Below, piece by piece: positions 35,295 through 43,894 of a stretch of DNA of 43,895 bases. Origin of the DNA: JAAXQD01 sp032126435 (lineage in GTDB: Bacteria > Desulfobacterota > Desulfobacteria > Desulfobacterales > UBA11574); assembly GCA_032126435.1 (NCBI GenBank), contig JAQBBE010000147.1, positions 1 through 43,895 on the forward strand, given 5' to 3'. Under the pieces are notes generated by a model, which was given only the letters and a program-made list of their open reading frames with translations, was not told the DNA's origin and ran no database searches. The stretch's first letter is position 1. Every line of letters starts with the position of its first letter. Made by a program: the position numbers and the translations under genes.

Positions 35295-35459
35295 ATGGTG
35301 GATGGTCTAAAGGGCGCACAAAAACTGATCAACATCATCATCGATTTCTTTGCGAATTACAGCTTCCAGGTCAGCCTGACGGTGTACCAACGTTTGAAAG
35401 CAAGGGATATAGAGATTCCGTTTTCGCAAAGAGACGTTCATATTGTTTCGCGATCCTGA
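35295..35459 (+). pseudogene. Internally deleted MscS-family channel remnant
   Basis: This is a 54-codon frame with a strong ribosome site (GGGAGAAGAAGGG) before its ATG. The first half (VDGLKGAQKLINIIIDFFANYSFQV) resembles the N-terminal membrane approach of an MscS-type channel. The second half (SLTVYQRLKARDIEIPFSQRDVHIVS) matches the family's conserved C-terminus (GIEIPFPQRDVH). The whole pore and beta domain in between are absent, so it looks like an in-frame internal deletion. It could still be translated as a short peptide. Confidence 0.5.
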
Positions 35460-35492
35460 AAATGAACACCACAGCCGGCGAAACCCGGGTGT

Positions 35493-35828
35493 TCACATGA
35501 CCTTTTGGACCGCCCAAAACAGCACCATCCCGACGACAACGGTACCTCCCAGGGATTTCGTTTTCAGCGCAAAAACAAAGGTCGGCAAGGCCACCCAAAG
35601 CTCCGGCCGCCACAGGATCAAGTGGCGGGGTGTGCCCACGGTGACCAGCTCCGGCACTAAAAGGGCGCTGAGAATCGCCGCAGGAATCAGGTCGAGCCAA
35701 TCGATCAACCATTGGGGGAGATTCCGCCGGGCCAGGAAAAACAGGGGAAACCACCGGGGCAGATAGGTCACCAGGCCCATGCCGAGAACGATCCATAAAT
35801 ATCCTGTATGAATTGTCATTGAATCCAT
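35493..35828 (-). CDS. azlD: Branched-chain amino acid exporter small subunit AzlD
   Basis: This is a 111-residue hydrophobic protein of the AzlD family, with motifs YLPRWFPLFFLARRNLPQWLIDWLDLIPAAILSALLVPEL. Its start overlaps the azlC end by 13 bases. With AzlC it forms a two-component exporter of branched-chain amino acids and analogues. Confidence 0.9.
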   Translation of the reverse strand: MDSMTIHTGYLWIVLGMGLVTYLPRWFPLFFLARRNLPQWLIDWLDLIPAAILSALLVPELVTVGTPRHLILWRPELWVALPTFVFALKTKSLGGTVVVGMVLFWAVQKVM

Positions 35829-36544
35829 TTTCTTATACCCAGAACCGTCGTTGCCGCAAATATGGACGCCAGGACAATGTATGAGCTGCCGGGAATTACC
35901 AGTGACAGAATTGCCGCCGCCAGACCGGAGATGATCGCCGTGATCACATATATGCGCCCTCTGAGCTGAAATATCAACAGGCAGATAAACATCGCCGTCA
36001 GCGCATAATCGATACCGAAGGCACCTTCGGGAAAAAATCTGCCGCTGTATCCGCCGATGAGGGTGCTGGCAACCCAGGCAACGTTTGCCGTGTGGTTGAC
36101 CACCAGCGCCTGATCCAGCCCCCAGGTCTTCTGGCTGAACCGGGCATGGTTTACGGCAAAACTTTCATCGGTAACCCCGTAGGCAAAAAGGGCTAGTTTC
36201 TTTCGGGTTGTATCGCCCAAAAATACCGCCAGAGACGAACTCATCAAAAAATGCCTCAGATTAACCGCAAACGTCGTAACAATAATCGCGGCCGCCCCGG
36301 CCCCTGCGGACAACATGGATACGGCAATAAACTGAGCGCTACCGGCAAAGACCAGAATAGACATGAGCATGATTTCAACCGGATCAAGACCGGCCTTCTG
36401 GGCCAGTACGCCAAAAGCAAGTCCGATGGGAATATACCCGAGGCAAATGGGCCAGGCCGCCGCCAGACCCTGTAGAATTGAAACCTTGACATTCTGGCTG
36501 TTTTTTGGTGAATCAGACATCATCTTGTTACATTTCATAACCAC
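35816..36544 (-). CDS. azlC: Branched-chain amino acid exporter large subunit AzlC
   Basis: This is a 242-residue polytopic protein of the AzlC/YgaZ family: PICLGYIPIGLAFGVLA, VFAGSAQFIAV, NLRHFLMSSSLA and GVTDESFAV are family signatures. The start could be the ATG at 36544 or a later one (MMSDSPKNSQ). It is cotranscribed with azlD and divergent from the M15 peptidase gene. Confidence 0.92.
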   Translation of the reverse strand: MVMKCNKMMSDSPKNSQNVKVSILQGLAAAWPICLGYIPIGLAFGVLAQKAGLDPVEIMLMSILVFAGSAQFIAVSMLSAGAGAAAIIVTTFAVNLRHFLMSSSLAVFLGDTTRKKLALFAYGVTDESFAVNHARFSQKTWGLDQALVVNHTANVAWVASTLIGGYSGRFFPEGAFGIDYALTAMFICLLIFQLRGRIYVITAIISGLAAAILSLVIPGSSYIVLASIFAATTVLGIRKWIQ

Positions 36545-36758
36545 CTAAAAAATGGGTTGTGCAGGGCTCCTGATCGGGCCGTCAACGACGATGGCTTCAC
36601 CCAAATGCGAAACATTCGCCGGGGCCCGCCAGGGTGTCGGTTTTCGCTGTCCGGGCCAACGCAAAATTATCTATACTTTCTTGGCTAATAAATTTTGTCA
36701 ATTATTTTCTAAACTCAAGCACAAAAGACGTCCCGCTGGCGCGAGGATATATCACCGA

Positions 36759-37745
36759 ATGAAAAGAATACAAATAGTTGGAATTATAGCGCTTTTAATT
36801 TTGGGCCTCGCTGCTGAGGCCAACACTGCACCTGTAAACACCCCGGATGTCCGCCGCTATGTTTACACCGGCGACGGGAGGCTTAATCTTGTCAGCGCAA
36901 AGAACGGGATGTCCTTCAATGGGAGGTACCGGACAGGCAAGGGCATCTATCATGAAAAGGCTCTCAAAGCCATCGATGGTCTGTTTGGGGTTGACCATGA
37001 CCCGGACGGTTTCATCGTATCCCTGCGGCTGATCGAGTTTATCGATTTTTTAGAAGATCGTTTTCATCCAGGGGCACGGATCACCATCGCTTCCGGATGG
37101 AGAAGCCCCCAATACAATACCGATCTTCGCAACAAGGGAAAACTGGCTGCAACGGCCAGCCTCCATCAATACGGGATGGCGGCAGACATAAAAATAGCCG
37201 GGACGTCATCCAAGGACATCTGGAACACTGTCAAAAAACTCGGGTTCGGCGGAACCGGCTACTATCAGGGAGAACTCGTCCATGTGGATGTGGGGCCCGC
37301 GCGTTCATGGGATGAGAAAACATCCGGCGTGGGTACGGATATTTCGGTTCACAACAAACTGATCGCGCTCGTCACAGACTATGACGTTTATCTCCCGGGA
37401 GAGACGATCGCACTCAGATTCATCCGGATGACGGCATTTCCCATCGGTGTAGTACCTGAATTTGTTATTGAAAGTGTAGAAAAGGCCGGTCCATCCAAGG
37501 AGATCACCCGTTTTAAACCGTCGTTTGCATCCGCCGCCGCCGGCGACTGCCCTCGGTTTTCCCATATGGACCAGATGGCGGGAATCCTTTGGCAATTGCC
37601 CCGGGGTATCGCTCCCGGTCGATATACGATCCGTGCGTCATTCTGCCAAAGGCTATGGGACGAGATGTCGGTTGAAATCACCACACCTGAATTCGAAATT
37701 TTCGAATCGAGCGCAAACAAAATGAAGATCAACAGTAAAAAATAA
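36759..37745 (+). CDS. Exported M15/DUF882-type peptidase with extra C-terminal domain
   Basis: This is a 328-residue protein. Residues 1-24 are a signal peptide (IVGIIALLILGLAAEANT). The catalytic domain has IASGWRSPQYN, LHQYGMAADIKI (zinc His and Asp) and LVHVDVG (second His), as in YcbK-like D,D-carboxypeptidases acting on peptidoglycan. The C-terminal 120 residues add an Ig-like strand-rich region (VYLPGETIALRFIRMTAFPIG...) of unknown role. The frame is open upstream to 36552 without family sequence. It is the first of a run of plus-strand genes. Confidence 0.85.
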   Translation: MKRIQIVGIIALLILGLAAEANTAPVNTPDVRRYVYTGDGRLNLVSAKNGMSFNGRYRTGKGIYHEKALKAIDGLFGVDHDPDGFIVSLRLIEFIDFLEDRFHPGARITIASGWRSPQYNTDLRNKGKLAATASLHQYGMAADIKIAGTSSKDIWNTVKKLGFGGTGYYQGELVHVDVGPARSWDEKTSGVGTDISVHNKLIALVTDYDVYLPGETIALRFIRMTAFPIGVVPEFVIESVEKAGPSKEITRFKPSFASAAAGDCPRFSHMDQMAGILWQLPRGIAPGRYTIRASFCQRLWDEMSVEITTPEFEIFESSANKMKINSKK

Positions 37746-37829
37746 AAATTTCTGTGTGATATATGCTTGAAATTATGATAGTTATAAAAAAGTGTGCCTG
37801 ATTTAAAGCTCCTCAAAAAAGGTCCCGGT

Positions 37830-38474
37830 ATGATCGAAAATAACAAAGAGCCCCGTCTGAACATTCGGCAGTGCCAAGTCGGCCCCTGGGGTCTGAATGC
37901 ATATGCTCTGGTTTGTTCAAAGACCCGAAAAAGTGTCCTGATCGACCCCGGAGCCGAGCCGGCGGCACTGGAGCGACTGCTGGCGGAAACTGACCCGATA
38001 GCCATATTACTGACCCACACCCATTCTGATCACACAGGCGCGTTGGCTGAAATGCGAAAACGACTGAAGGTCCCGCTAATGGCGCATCCCGGACATCACG
38101 CCGACGTTATGAAGGAGGCTGCCGACCAATGGCTACACCATGGGAGCACGATTCACGTCGGCGATCATCGAATAAACGTCTATCACACACCGGGCCACAG
38201 TGCGGATCAAATATCTCTGAGGGCGGAATACCATCATTACGCCATCGTCGGAGATACAATTTTCGAAGGTGGTCCGGGGAAAACAGGGTCTGGAGAAGAG
38301 TTCCGGATCACCCTGGAAACATTACGAAAAATCGTGTTGTCCTGGCCGGATGAGACCGTCTGTTATCCCGGTCACGGGCCTTCATTTTGTTTGGGGGATA
38401 AGCGGCAAGATATCGAAAAATTTCTCAATAAGGATCATGGATCTTTTTTTGGAGATGCAACCTGGGATATGTAA
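37830..38474 (+). CDS. Metallo-beta-lactamase-fold hydrolase (glyoxalase II-like)
   Basis: This is a 214-residue hydrolase with the zinc motif HTHSDHTG (residues 63-70), a third His in HTPGHSADQ, VGDTIFEGG and the last His in CYPGHGP. This is the short glyoxalase-II-like class that hydrolyses thioesters or other small substrates. I use the ATG at 37830; a GTG at 37794 is possible. It is 41 bases upstream of the S51/CysRS fusion and may belong to the same operon. A thiol-conjugate hydrolase role would fit but is inference. Confidence 0.88.
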   Translation: MIENNKEPRLNIRQCQVGPWGLNAYALVCSKTRKSVLIDPGAEPAALERLLAETDPIAILLTHTHSDHTGALAEMRKRLKVPLMAHPGHHADVMKEAADQWLHHGSTIHVGDHRINVYHTPGHSADQISLRAEYHHYAIVGDTIFEGGPGKTGSGEEFRITLETLRKIVLSWPDETVCYPGHGPSFCLGDKRQDIEKFLNKDHGSFFGDATWDM

Positions 38475-38515
38475 CACCCTAATTGATCGTAAAAAGACTC
38501 GGAAAGGTTTTTAAT

Positions 38516-39778
38516 ATGTCGTCAGCAAAGGGTATGATTGTCCTCATGGGCTCCGGTGAACTCACCGCCACAATGGTGGAGGTGCACAAAAAAATACTCG
38601 CCCGGCTGCCGGACCCTCCCAATGCGATTTTTTTAGACACCCCCGCCGGGTTTCAGCTGAATGTCGAAGAGATTTCCAGGAAAGCCGTGGAATATTTTCG
38701 GGTTCACGTTCAAAAACCCCTCGCCGTCGCCTCGTATCAATCCGCTGAGAATACCACGGCATTTGAAGCCGAAACAGCGTATGATCTGCTGCGAAACGCA
38801 CATTTTGTGATAGTGGGACCGGGCAGCCCCACCTATGCGGTTCGTCAGCTTCAGAAAACACCGATCCCCGAAATTCTCAATACCGTCATTCAATCCGGCG
38901 GCTGCCTGGTGGCTGCAAGCGCAGCCGCCCTGACCATGGGCCGCCATACCCTGCCCGTTTACGAAATATACAAGGTCGGCCAGGAAATCCACTGGATCGA
39001 CGGACTCGATATTTTAGCACCATTCGGTTTCAACCTGGTTGTCGTTCCCCATTGGAATAACGCCGAAGGCGGAACCCACGACACACGGTTCTGTTTTATG
39101 GGAGAACCCCGTTTTCGGAAACTCGAGGCACTTTTGCCGGAAGACACAACGATTTTGGGTATCGACGAGCATACCGCCTGCATCATCGATCTTCACGCGC
39201 AACGAATCGACATCCAAGGAATCGGAGACGTCACCCTCCGAAAAATGGGGCGTGAAATAAAATTCAGCAAAGGAGACCCGCTGCCGTTTGAAGCACTGGC
39301 TGAGGAAATGGACCTCGGAGAATGGACCTCCAAAGAACCTGATGGAATCGACGGCGCCGTCGACCTGAAGGCCCCGGAAAAAAACGTGTTGAGTCGAGCG
39401 AGTGTCATCGAAGCTTCTCTTCGCAAAGGGCTGGCGCACCAGGATCAAAAAGCCGCCACCAATGCCCTTTTGGCGTTGGACAGCACCATCTGGAAAGCGC
39501 AAAGGGATTTGGAGGATGCCGAAAGCATTTCTCAAGCGCGTGAAATCCTGAGAGAATCGATTGTTCTTTTGGGGGCGGAATTGGGTCCTTCACCCCACCG
39601 CCTTCGAGAATCCCTGGCGCCATTGGTGGAACGAATGCTTCAATTGAGGGTGGAGTTTAGAAAAAAACAACAATGGTCGGACGCTGACAGCATCCGGGAT
39701 ATCCTTTTGCAAGCCAACATCCGCGTGGAAGATACCGAAGACGGGTTTCGCTGGCGAATCATCGATGAAAACCTTTAG
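38516..39778 (+). CDS. S51-peptidase-like domain fused to CysRS C-terminal domain
   Basis: This is a 420-residue fusion. Residues 1-235 are a peptidase S51/cyanophycinase-like (class I glutamine amidotransferase fold) domain: MGSGELTATM, VIVGPGSPTYAV, a Ser in AASAAALTMG where the nucleophile is expected, VVVPHWN and LGIDEHTA. Residues about 290-415 resemble the C-terminal part of cysteinyl-tRNA synthetase: a helical DALR-like bundle, then RVEFRKKQQWSDADSIRDILLQANIRVEDTEDGFRWRI. No CysRS catalytic domain (no HIGH or KMSKS) is present. It may bind tRNA-Cys or a cysteine ligand; activity is unknown. RBS AAGG precedes the ATG. Confidence 0.8.
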   Translation: MSSAKGMIVLMGSGELTATMVEVHKKILARLPDPPNAIFLDTPAGFQLNVEEISRKAVEYFRVHVQKPLAVASYQSAENTTAFEAETAYDLLRNAHFVIVGPGSPTYAVRQLQKTPIPEILNTVIQSGGCLVAASAAALTMGRHTLPVYEIYKVGQEIHWIDGLDILAPFGFNLVVVPHWNNAEGGTHDTRFCFMGEPRFRKLEALLPEDTTILGIDEHTACIIDLHAQRIDIQGIGDVTLRKMGREIKFSKGDPLPFEALAEEMDLGEWTSKEPDGIDGAVDLKAPEKNVLSRASVIEASLRKGLAHQDQKAATNALLALDSTIWKAQRDLEDAESISQAREILRESIVLLGAELGPSPHRLRESLAPLVERMLQLRVEFRKKQQWSDADSIRDILLQANIRVEDTEDGFRWRIIDENL

Positions 39779-39868
39779 CTCGCAGCTCTCAGGGTCCATG
39801 GATTCGGGCTGTGGAAACGACACGGAAGGCATTGAAATCCAAATAACGCCATTGGGATCCAACGAAAA

Positions 39869-40873
39869 ATGTCTATGATCCAGACAGAACAAGCGATAAA
39901 GATCCAGACAGAATCCTTCGAGGGTTTTGAATCTATTTTTTTAAACGAAGAATTCGCCCTCGGCTGGAATTGTCTGTTTGTCCTTCCGGTGTGGCTGAAA
40001 TCCTGGTGGGATGTATTCGGCGGCAATCAAGATCCGGAAATTTTGACGGGATATCGTCATGGAAAACTCATCGGTGTTGCGCCGCTGCATGTGGAAGAAA
40101 ACACCGCACGGTTCATCGGGGGAGAAAATATCTGCGATTACCAGGATATGGTCGTGGCCCCGAACCATCATCAGGAATTTCTTGGGGCCGTTTTATCCTA
40201 CCTGAAAAAAAGGGGAATCCAATCCCTTGAATTGGGCGCCTTGAGACCCGAGTCCATCTCGCTCACACAACTGCCCGACATGGCCCGGCGAAGGGGGCAC
40301 ACCGTTGTGTGTGACCCGGCGGGTATAAGCTCTGAAATCGCACTGCCCGGCACCTGGGAATCCTATCTCCAAATGCTGGGGGGCAAACAGCGCCATGAAA
40401 TTCGACGTAAAATTCGGCGGCTCAACGAGGCGGGTCACGTCCGGTTTCGAGTCATACAACGGCCGGAAGAGATTTCAGAACATATGGACATCTTTTTTTC
40501 TATGTTTACGGCGAGCCGACCGGACAAATCCGAATTTTTGACCGACCCCATGTTGTCTTTTTTTCTGCTGCTGGCCCGAAGAATGGCCCAGCACGGGTTT
40601 TTCAGAATGTCTTTTTTAGACGTCGATGGGGTGCCGGCAGCCGGTGTGATGTGTTTCGATTATAACCATACGATTTTCCTTTACAACAATGGATATGATC
40701 CTCGGTTTGGCCAGCTGGGTGTCGGGTTACTCAGCAAGGTATACAGTATTAGAGACAGCATCGAACAAAAAAGGCTCCGGTACGATCTGTTAAAGGGCAA
40801 TGAAGTCTATAAAAAACGATTGGGAAGCACGCCGGTTCCCCTGTATCGCTTAAAGATCGACCTTGAAGGATAA
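39869..40873 (+). CDS. GNAT/FemAB-like acyltransferase (Acetyltransf_6)
   Basis: This is a 334-residue protein of the BioF2/CelD-like GNAT group. It has the family's core GGKQRHEIRRKIRRLNEAG and C-terminal DLLKGNEVYKKRLGS signatures. Related GNAT/FemAB enzymes transfer acetyl, acyl or aminoacyl groups, the last from aminoacyl-tRNA. The donor cannot be read here. It lies between the CysRS-domain fusion and the MshA-like gene, with 15 bases to the latter, so it probably works on the same product. Confidence 0.82.
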   Translation: MSMIQTEQAIKIQTESFEGFESIFLNEEFALGWNCLFVLPVWLKSWWDVFGGNQDPEILTGYRHGKLIGVAPLHVEENTARFIGGENICDYQDMVVAPNHHQEFLGAVLSYLKKRGIQSLELGALRPESISLTQLPDMARRRGHTVVCDPAGISSEIALPGTWESYLQMLGGKQRHEIRRKIRRLNEAGHVRFRVIQRPEEISEHMDIFFSMFTASRPDKSEFLTDPMLSFFLLLARRMAQHGFFRMSFLDVDGVPAAGVMCFDYNHTIFLYNNGYDPRFGQLGVGLLSKVYSIRDSIEQKRLRYDLLKGNEVYKKRLGSTPVPLYRLKIDLEG

Positions 40874-40888
40874 ACGGGGAAGCATCAA

Positions 40889-42115
40889 ATGAAGTCTCGT
40901 CCGTCTGCGTTGAATATTGCCATGCTCAGTATTCATTCGAGTCCCATTGGGGATCTGGGAACCCAAGATACGGGCGGTATGAGCATCTATGTTCGGGAGC
41001 TGGCCCAAGAAATCGGCCGCCGAGGGCATTGCATCGACATCTTCACCCAGCACAATTCCGGCCGGCACAAACGGGTGGTGGATCTATATGACAACGTCCG
41101 GCTCATCCACTTGTCCGGAGAAACGCGGGGCAACGTATCCAAACATTCCCTTTATGCATATTTGCCGCAGCTTTTTCACGATCTGGAATCCTTTAAAATC
41201 AAGGAAAGCATTGAATATGATATCCTCCACAGTCATTACTGGCTCTCCGGAGTTTTGGGAGCCATGGCCCAGTCCGCCTGGGATATCGATCACCTGCTCA
41301 CGTATCACACCATCGGCGCAGTAAAACAACAGACCTGTCCGTCGGAGCATGAGACTGAATTGCGGCTGACCAGCGAACGAAGACTGGCCAGGGTTTGTGA
41401 TGGGCTGGTCGTTGCCACCCAAAAGGAGAAGGAATATTTAAGCCGATATGATGATGTGTCTGATGACAAAATTACAGTGATCCCGTGCGGCGTTGATCTT
41501 GACCGATTCAAACCCTTGGACAAACCATCCGCCCGCCGGCAATTGGGGTTTTCCGGCGATGATTTCATAATACTCTACGTGGGACGGTATGCCCCCGTAA
41601 AGGGACTCAACCGCCTGTTGGAAACCGTTGGCCACCTGACACATCTTCCGGGTCTTCGGCTGGTCATGGTCGGAGGAGACGGTCCGCACACGCCAATGTT
41701 TCGACAGCTGCAGTCTGAAGCAACGGCGTTGAACATCCAAAATCGCGTAACGTTTGCCGGAAGGGTCGAACAGAAAATCCTGCCACAATATTACAGTGCT
41801 GCGGATGTTCTCGCCGTGCCGTCCTATTATGAGAGCTTTGGTCTGGTGGCGCTCGAAGCCTTGGCGTGCGGAACGCCCGTTGTGACAACACCGGTGGGGG
41901 CCATGGAAAAGATTGTAAAAGACGGCGTGACCGGATATGTGGCCACGGATTCGGATCCAAAACATTTTGCCCGTCAGATCGAAGCCATTGGGTTAAAACA
42001 GCAGCAAGGCGACCTGTCGCCGTCTAAAATTCGGGCGTCGGTGACGGAATTTACATGGGCACGATCCGCTTCTTTGTTGCTCGAAGCCTACCGACGGGCC
42101 TTGCACGAACAATAG
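40889..42115 (+). CDS. MshA-like GT4 glycosyltransferase
   Basis: This is a 408-residue GT-B, GT4-family enzyme. The N-terminus NIAMLSIHSSPIGDLGTQDTGGMSIYVRELA and YDILHSHYWLSG closely follow the pattern of MshA (LSVHTSP..GT.DAGGMNVYV; HSHYWLSG). The donor-binding part has YVGRYAPVKGLNRLLE and the EX7E motif ESFGLVALEALACGTPVV. MshA transfers GlcNAc to inositol-1-phosphate in mycothiol synthesis. Sucrose-phosphate synthase relatives share some motifs, so the acceptor is not certain. PIG-L and inositol-phosphate synthase genes nearby support the MshA reading. Confidence 0.88.
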   Translation: MKSRPSALNIAMLSIHSSPIGDLGTQDTGGMSIYVRELAQEIGRRGHCIDIFTQHNSGRHKRVVDLYDNVRLIHLSGETRGNVSKHSLYAYLPQLFHDLESFKIKESIEYDILHSHYWLSGVLGAMAQSAWDIDHLLTYHTIGAVKQQTCPSEHETELRLTSERRLARVCDGLVVATQKEKEYLSRYDDVSDDKITVIPCGVDLDRFKPLDKPSARRQLGFSGDDFIILYVGRYAPVKGLNRLLETVGHLTHLPGLRLVMVGGDGPHTPMFRQLQSEATALNIQNRVTFAGRVEQKILPQYYSAADVLAVPSYYESFGLVALEALACGTPVVTTPVGAMEKIVKDGVTGYVATDSDPKHFARQIEAIGLKQQQGDLSPSKIRASVTEFTWARSASLLLEAYRRALHEQ

Positions 42116-42142
42116 AAAAATTTAAAAAAGAGGAGATTCAAT

Positions 42143-42838
42143 GTGTCGGATAGATCAGAAATAATGGTGATTACCGCCCATCCGGATGACGCAGAATTCG
42201 GTTCGGCGGGTTCTGTCGCCAAGTGGACCCGGGAAGGTCGACGGGTTGTCTATGTTGTGTGCACCAGCGGTGACAAGGGCACCGAAGATCCGGATATAAC
42301 GCCGCAACAGCTTGCAAACATTCGAGAAAAAGAACAGAAAGCAGCCGCAGCGGTATTGGGGGTTTCTGATGTGGTTTTCCTCCGATATCCAGATCAGGAG
42401 CTCGAAGATACGCCGGATTTCCGCAAAACCATCGTGAGACAAATCCGAACGTATAAACCTGAAATGATCGTAACATCGGATCCATACCGGCGCTACATCT
42501 GGCACAGGGACCACCGCATCATCGGCCAGGTAACCCTGGATGCGGTCTTTCCCTATGCCCGAAACCTGCCGGCCTACCCGGATTTGATCGAAGAAGGGCT
42601 CATGCCCCATAACGTTCAAAAAATCCTGTTCTTCGGCGCTGAAGACGTCAACTTGCGTATCGACATTACCGAGACCTTTGACCTCAAGCTCGCTGCGCTG
42701 CGCTGTCACGAAAGCCAAATGTCCCAGCTAAACATTCCGGATCTGGAAAAAATGCTGTGGGAGCGGTGCCGGAAAATGGCCGAAGGGGCTGATTTCGAGG
42801 TGGCCGAAGCGTTCCACCAGGTGACGGTGCCCCTTTGA
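42143..42838 (+). CDS. PIG-L/LmbE-family deacetylase (MshB/BshB-like)
   Basis: This is a 231-residue zinc-dependent N-acetyl-sugar deacetylase. The metal motif is AHPDDAE (residues 12-18) and the second His lies in HRDHR. The start is GTG at 42143 with RBS AGGAG seven bases before it. The overlapping ATG at 42141 is in another frame and stops after eight codons. It follows the glycosyltransferase by 27 bases, the arrangement expected of GlcNAc-glycoside formation and then deacetylation. Confidence 0.9.
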   Translation: MSDRSEIMVITAHPDDAEFGSAGSVAKWTREGRRVVYVVCTSGDKGTEDPDITPQQLANIREKEQKAAAAVLGVSDVVFLRYPDQELEDTPDFRKTIVRQIRTYKPEMIVTSDPYRRYIWHRDHRIIGQVTLDAVFPYARNLPAYPDLIEEGLMPHNVQKILFFGAEDVNLRIDITETFDLKLAALRCHESQMSQLNIPDLEKMLWERCRKMAEGADFEVAEAFHQVTVPL

Positions 42839-42877
42839 TGGGGACCTTGAATCCGTCCTTCTGATATTCTGCGGGAT

Positions 42878-43483
42878 TTATGGAAATTCCAGCAACGCGT
42901 TTAATCGATCCGACAGTATCTCGGCAGTGGTAAAGCAGATGCCGTGAAGCCCCAATGCCTCAGCGGCCTTTACGTGCTCCAGGGTGTCGTCGATGAAGAC
43001 GGCCGCCCCGGGTTCAACCCCCAATCGGCCGAGGGTCATCTCGAAGGCCGCCGGATCGGGCTTGACCACCCCCTCGTCGCCGGAGCAGAAAACAACGTCG
43101 AACAAATTGCGTATATTCCAATCCACCAGCCAGTTCGCCAAACCCGGCGGCGAATTGGAGAGCACCGCCAGTTTGTAGCGGCCGTATAATAGACCCATGA
43201 GTTCTGCCACACCCGGGTTGATGGCCTCATCGGCATGATAACGTCGACGGAACGCATCGATTTCTTCGGCAGAGTTCAACCCGAGTTCAGGTCCGATAGC
43301 GTACCAGAACGCTTCGGCGGTCTTTCGGCCCAGCAGAGCGTCTTTCCAGGCGTCGCTGCCGAACATGATGGCGTTGATGGACTCGGGGGCGAGCCCCAGA
43401 TCCTTCTCGTATCGAGCAAACAGAGCGGGCGGCTTTTGGGCCGAGATGACCCGCCCGAAATCGAAAATTATCCCTTGTATCAT
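42878..43483 (-). CDS. HAD-superfamily phosphatase
   Basis: This is a 201-residue HAD subfamily IA hydrolase. Motif I IIFDFGRVIS contains the nucleophile Asp, motif II VLSNSP, the Lys EGVVKPDP, and motif IV FIDDTLEHV. The second Asp of motif I is a Gly, as in several HAD-IA phosphatases. I start at MIQGIIFDFG (43483) rather than 42 bases upstream. It lies between the deacetylase (convergent) and inositol-phosphate synthase. A role removing the inositol phosphate group, the MshA2-type step, is an inference from position. Confidence 0.85.
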   Translation of the reverse strand: MIQGIIFDFGRVISAQKPPALFARYEKDLGLAPESINAIMFGSDAWKDALLGRKTAEAFWYAIGPELGLNSAEEIDAFRRRYHADEAINPGVAELMGLLYGRYKLAVLSNSPPGLANWLVDWNIRNLFDVVFCSGDEGVVKPDPAAFEMTLGRLGVEPGAAVFIDDTLEHVKAAEALGLHGICFTTAEILSDRLNALLEFP

Positions 43484-43569
43484 AACCAAAGAGATTGCCC
43501 GTTTGAAGTCAACGACCCCCCGCAAATCGGGTGTCTTGAATTTGTCCGCCTATTTTTAGCGGACAACGG

Positions 43570-43590
43570 CAAAAGCACGTGAGTGCTTTA
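43570..43590 (-). terminator. Hairpin after the inositol-phosphate synthase gene
   Basis: On the minus strand AAAGCAC-TCAC-GTGCTTT is followed by a further T, a modest terminator hairpin 14 bases past the stop of the inositol-phosphate synthase. A second hairpin (CCGGGTGC/GCACCCGG, 43607-43626) with a T-run on the plus strand may stop plus-strand transcripts. Confidence 0.4.
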
Positions 43591-43603
43591 ATCGTTGCAC
43601 TTG

Positions 43604-43894
43604 CTACCGGGTGCCAACGCACCCGGTTTTTGCAAAAATAAAATCTTCCACCAATGAAAATGCAACATCGTCCGTGTATTGAACCGGTGGATGTTTGCAA
43701 TAATAAGCTGACGGGGCTTCCAACACACCCCCCACATTTCTTTGGATGGCCAGTTTGCACAACCGGATGCAATCGATGACAGCGCCGGCGGAATTGGGTG
43801 AATCCTCCACGGAGAGTCTCAGTTCGACATTCATGGGCAGATTGCCGAAAATCCGCCCTTCCATGCGAATAAAACATACTTTCTGGTCATCCAG
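43604..43894 (-). CDS. ino1: Inositol-1-phosphate synthase, C-terminal part (cut by window end)
   Basis: Only the last 96 residues are in view; the gene continues past the window. The sequence FIRMEGRIFGNLPMNVELRLSVEDSPNSAGAVIDCIR, then KLAIQRNVGG and APSAYYCKHPPVQYTDDVA, matches the conserved C-terminus of myo-inositol-1-phosphate synthase, which converts glucose-6-phosphate to inositol phosphate using NAD. This is the acceptor source for MshA-like enzymes, although inositol also serves in phosphatidylinositol or osmolyte synthesis. Confidence 0.9.
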   Translation of the reverse strand: MDDQKVCFIRMEGRIFGNLPMNVELRLSVEDSPNSAGAVIDCIRLCKLAIQRNVGGVLEAPSAYYCKHPPVQYTDDVAFSLVEDFIFAKTGCVGTR

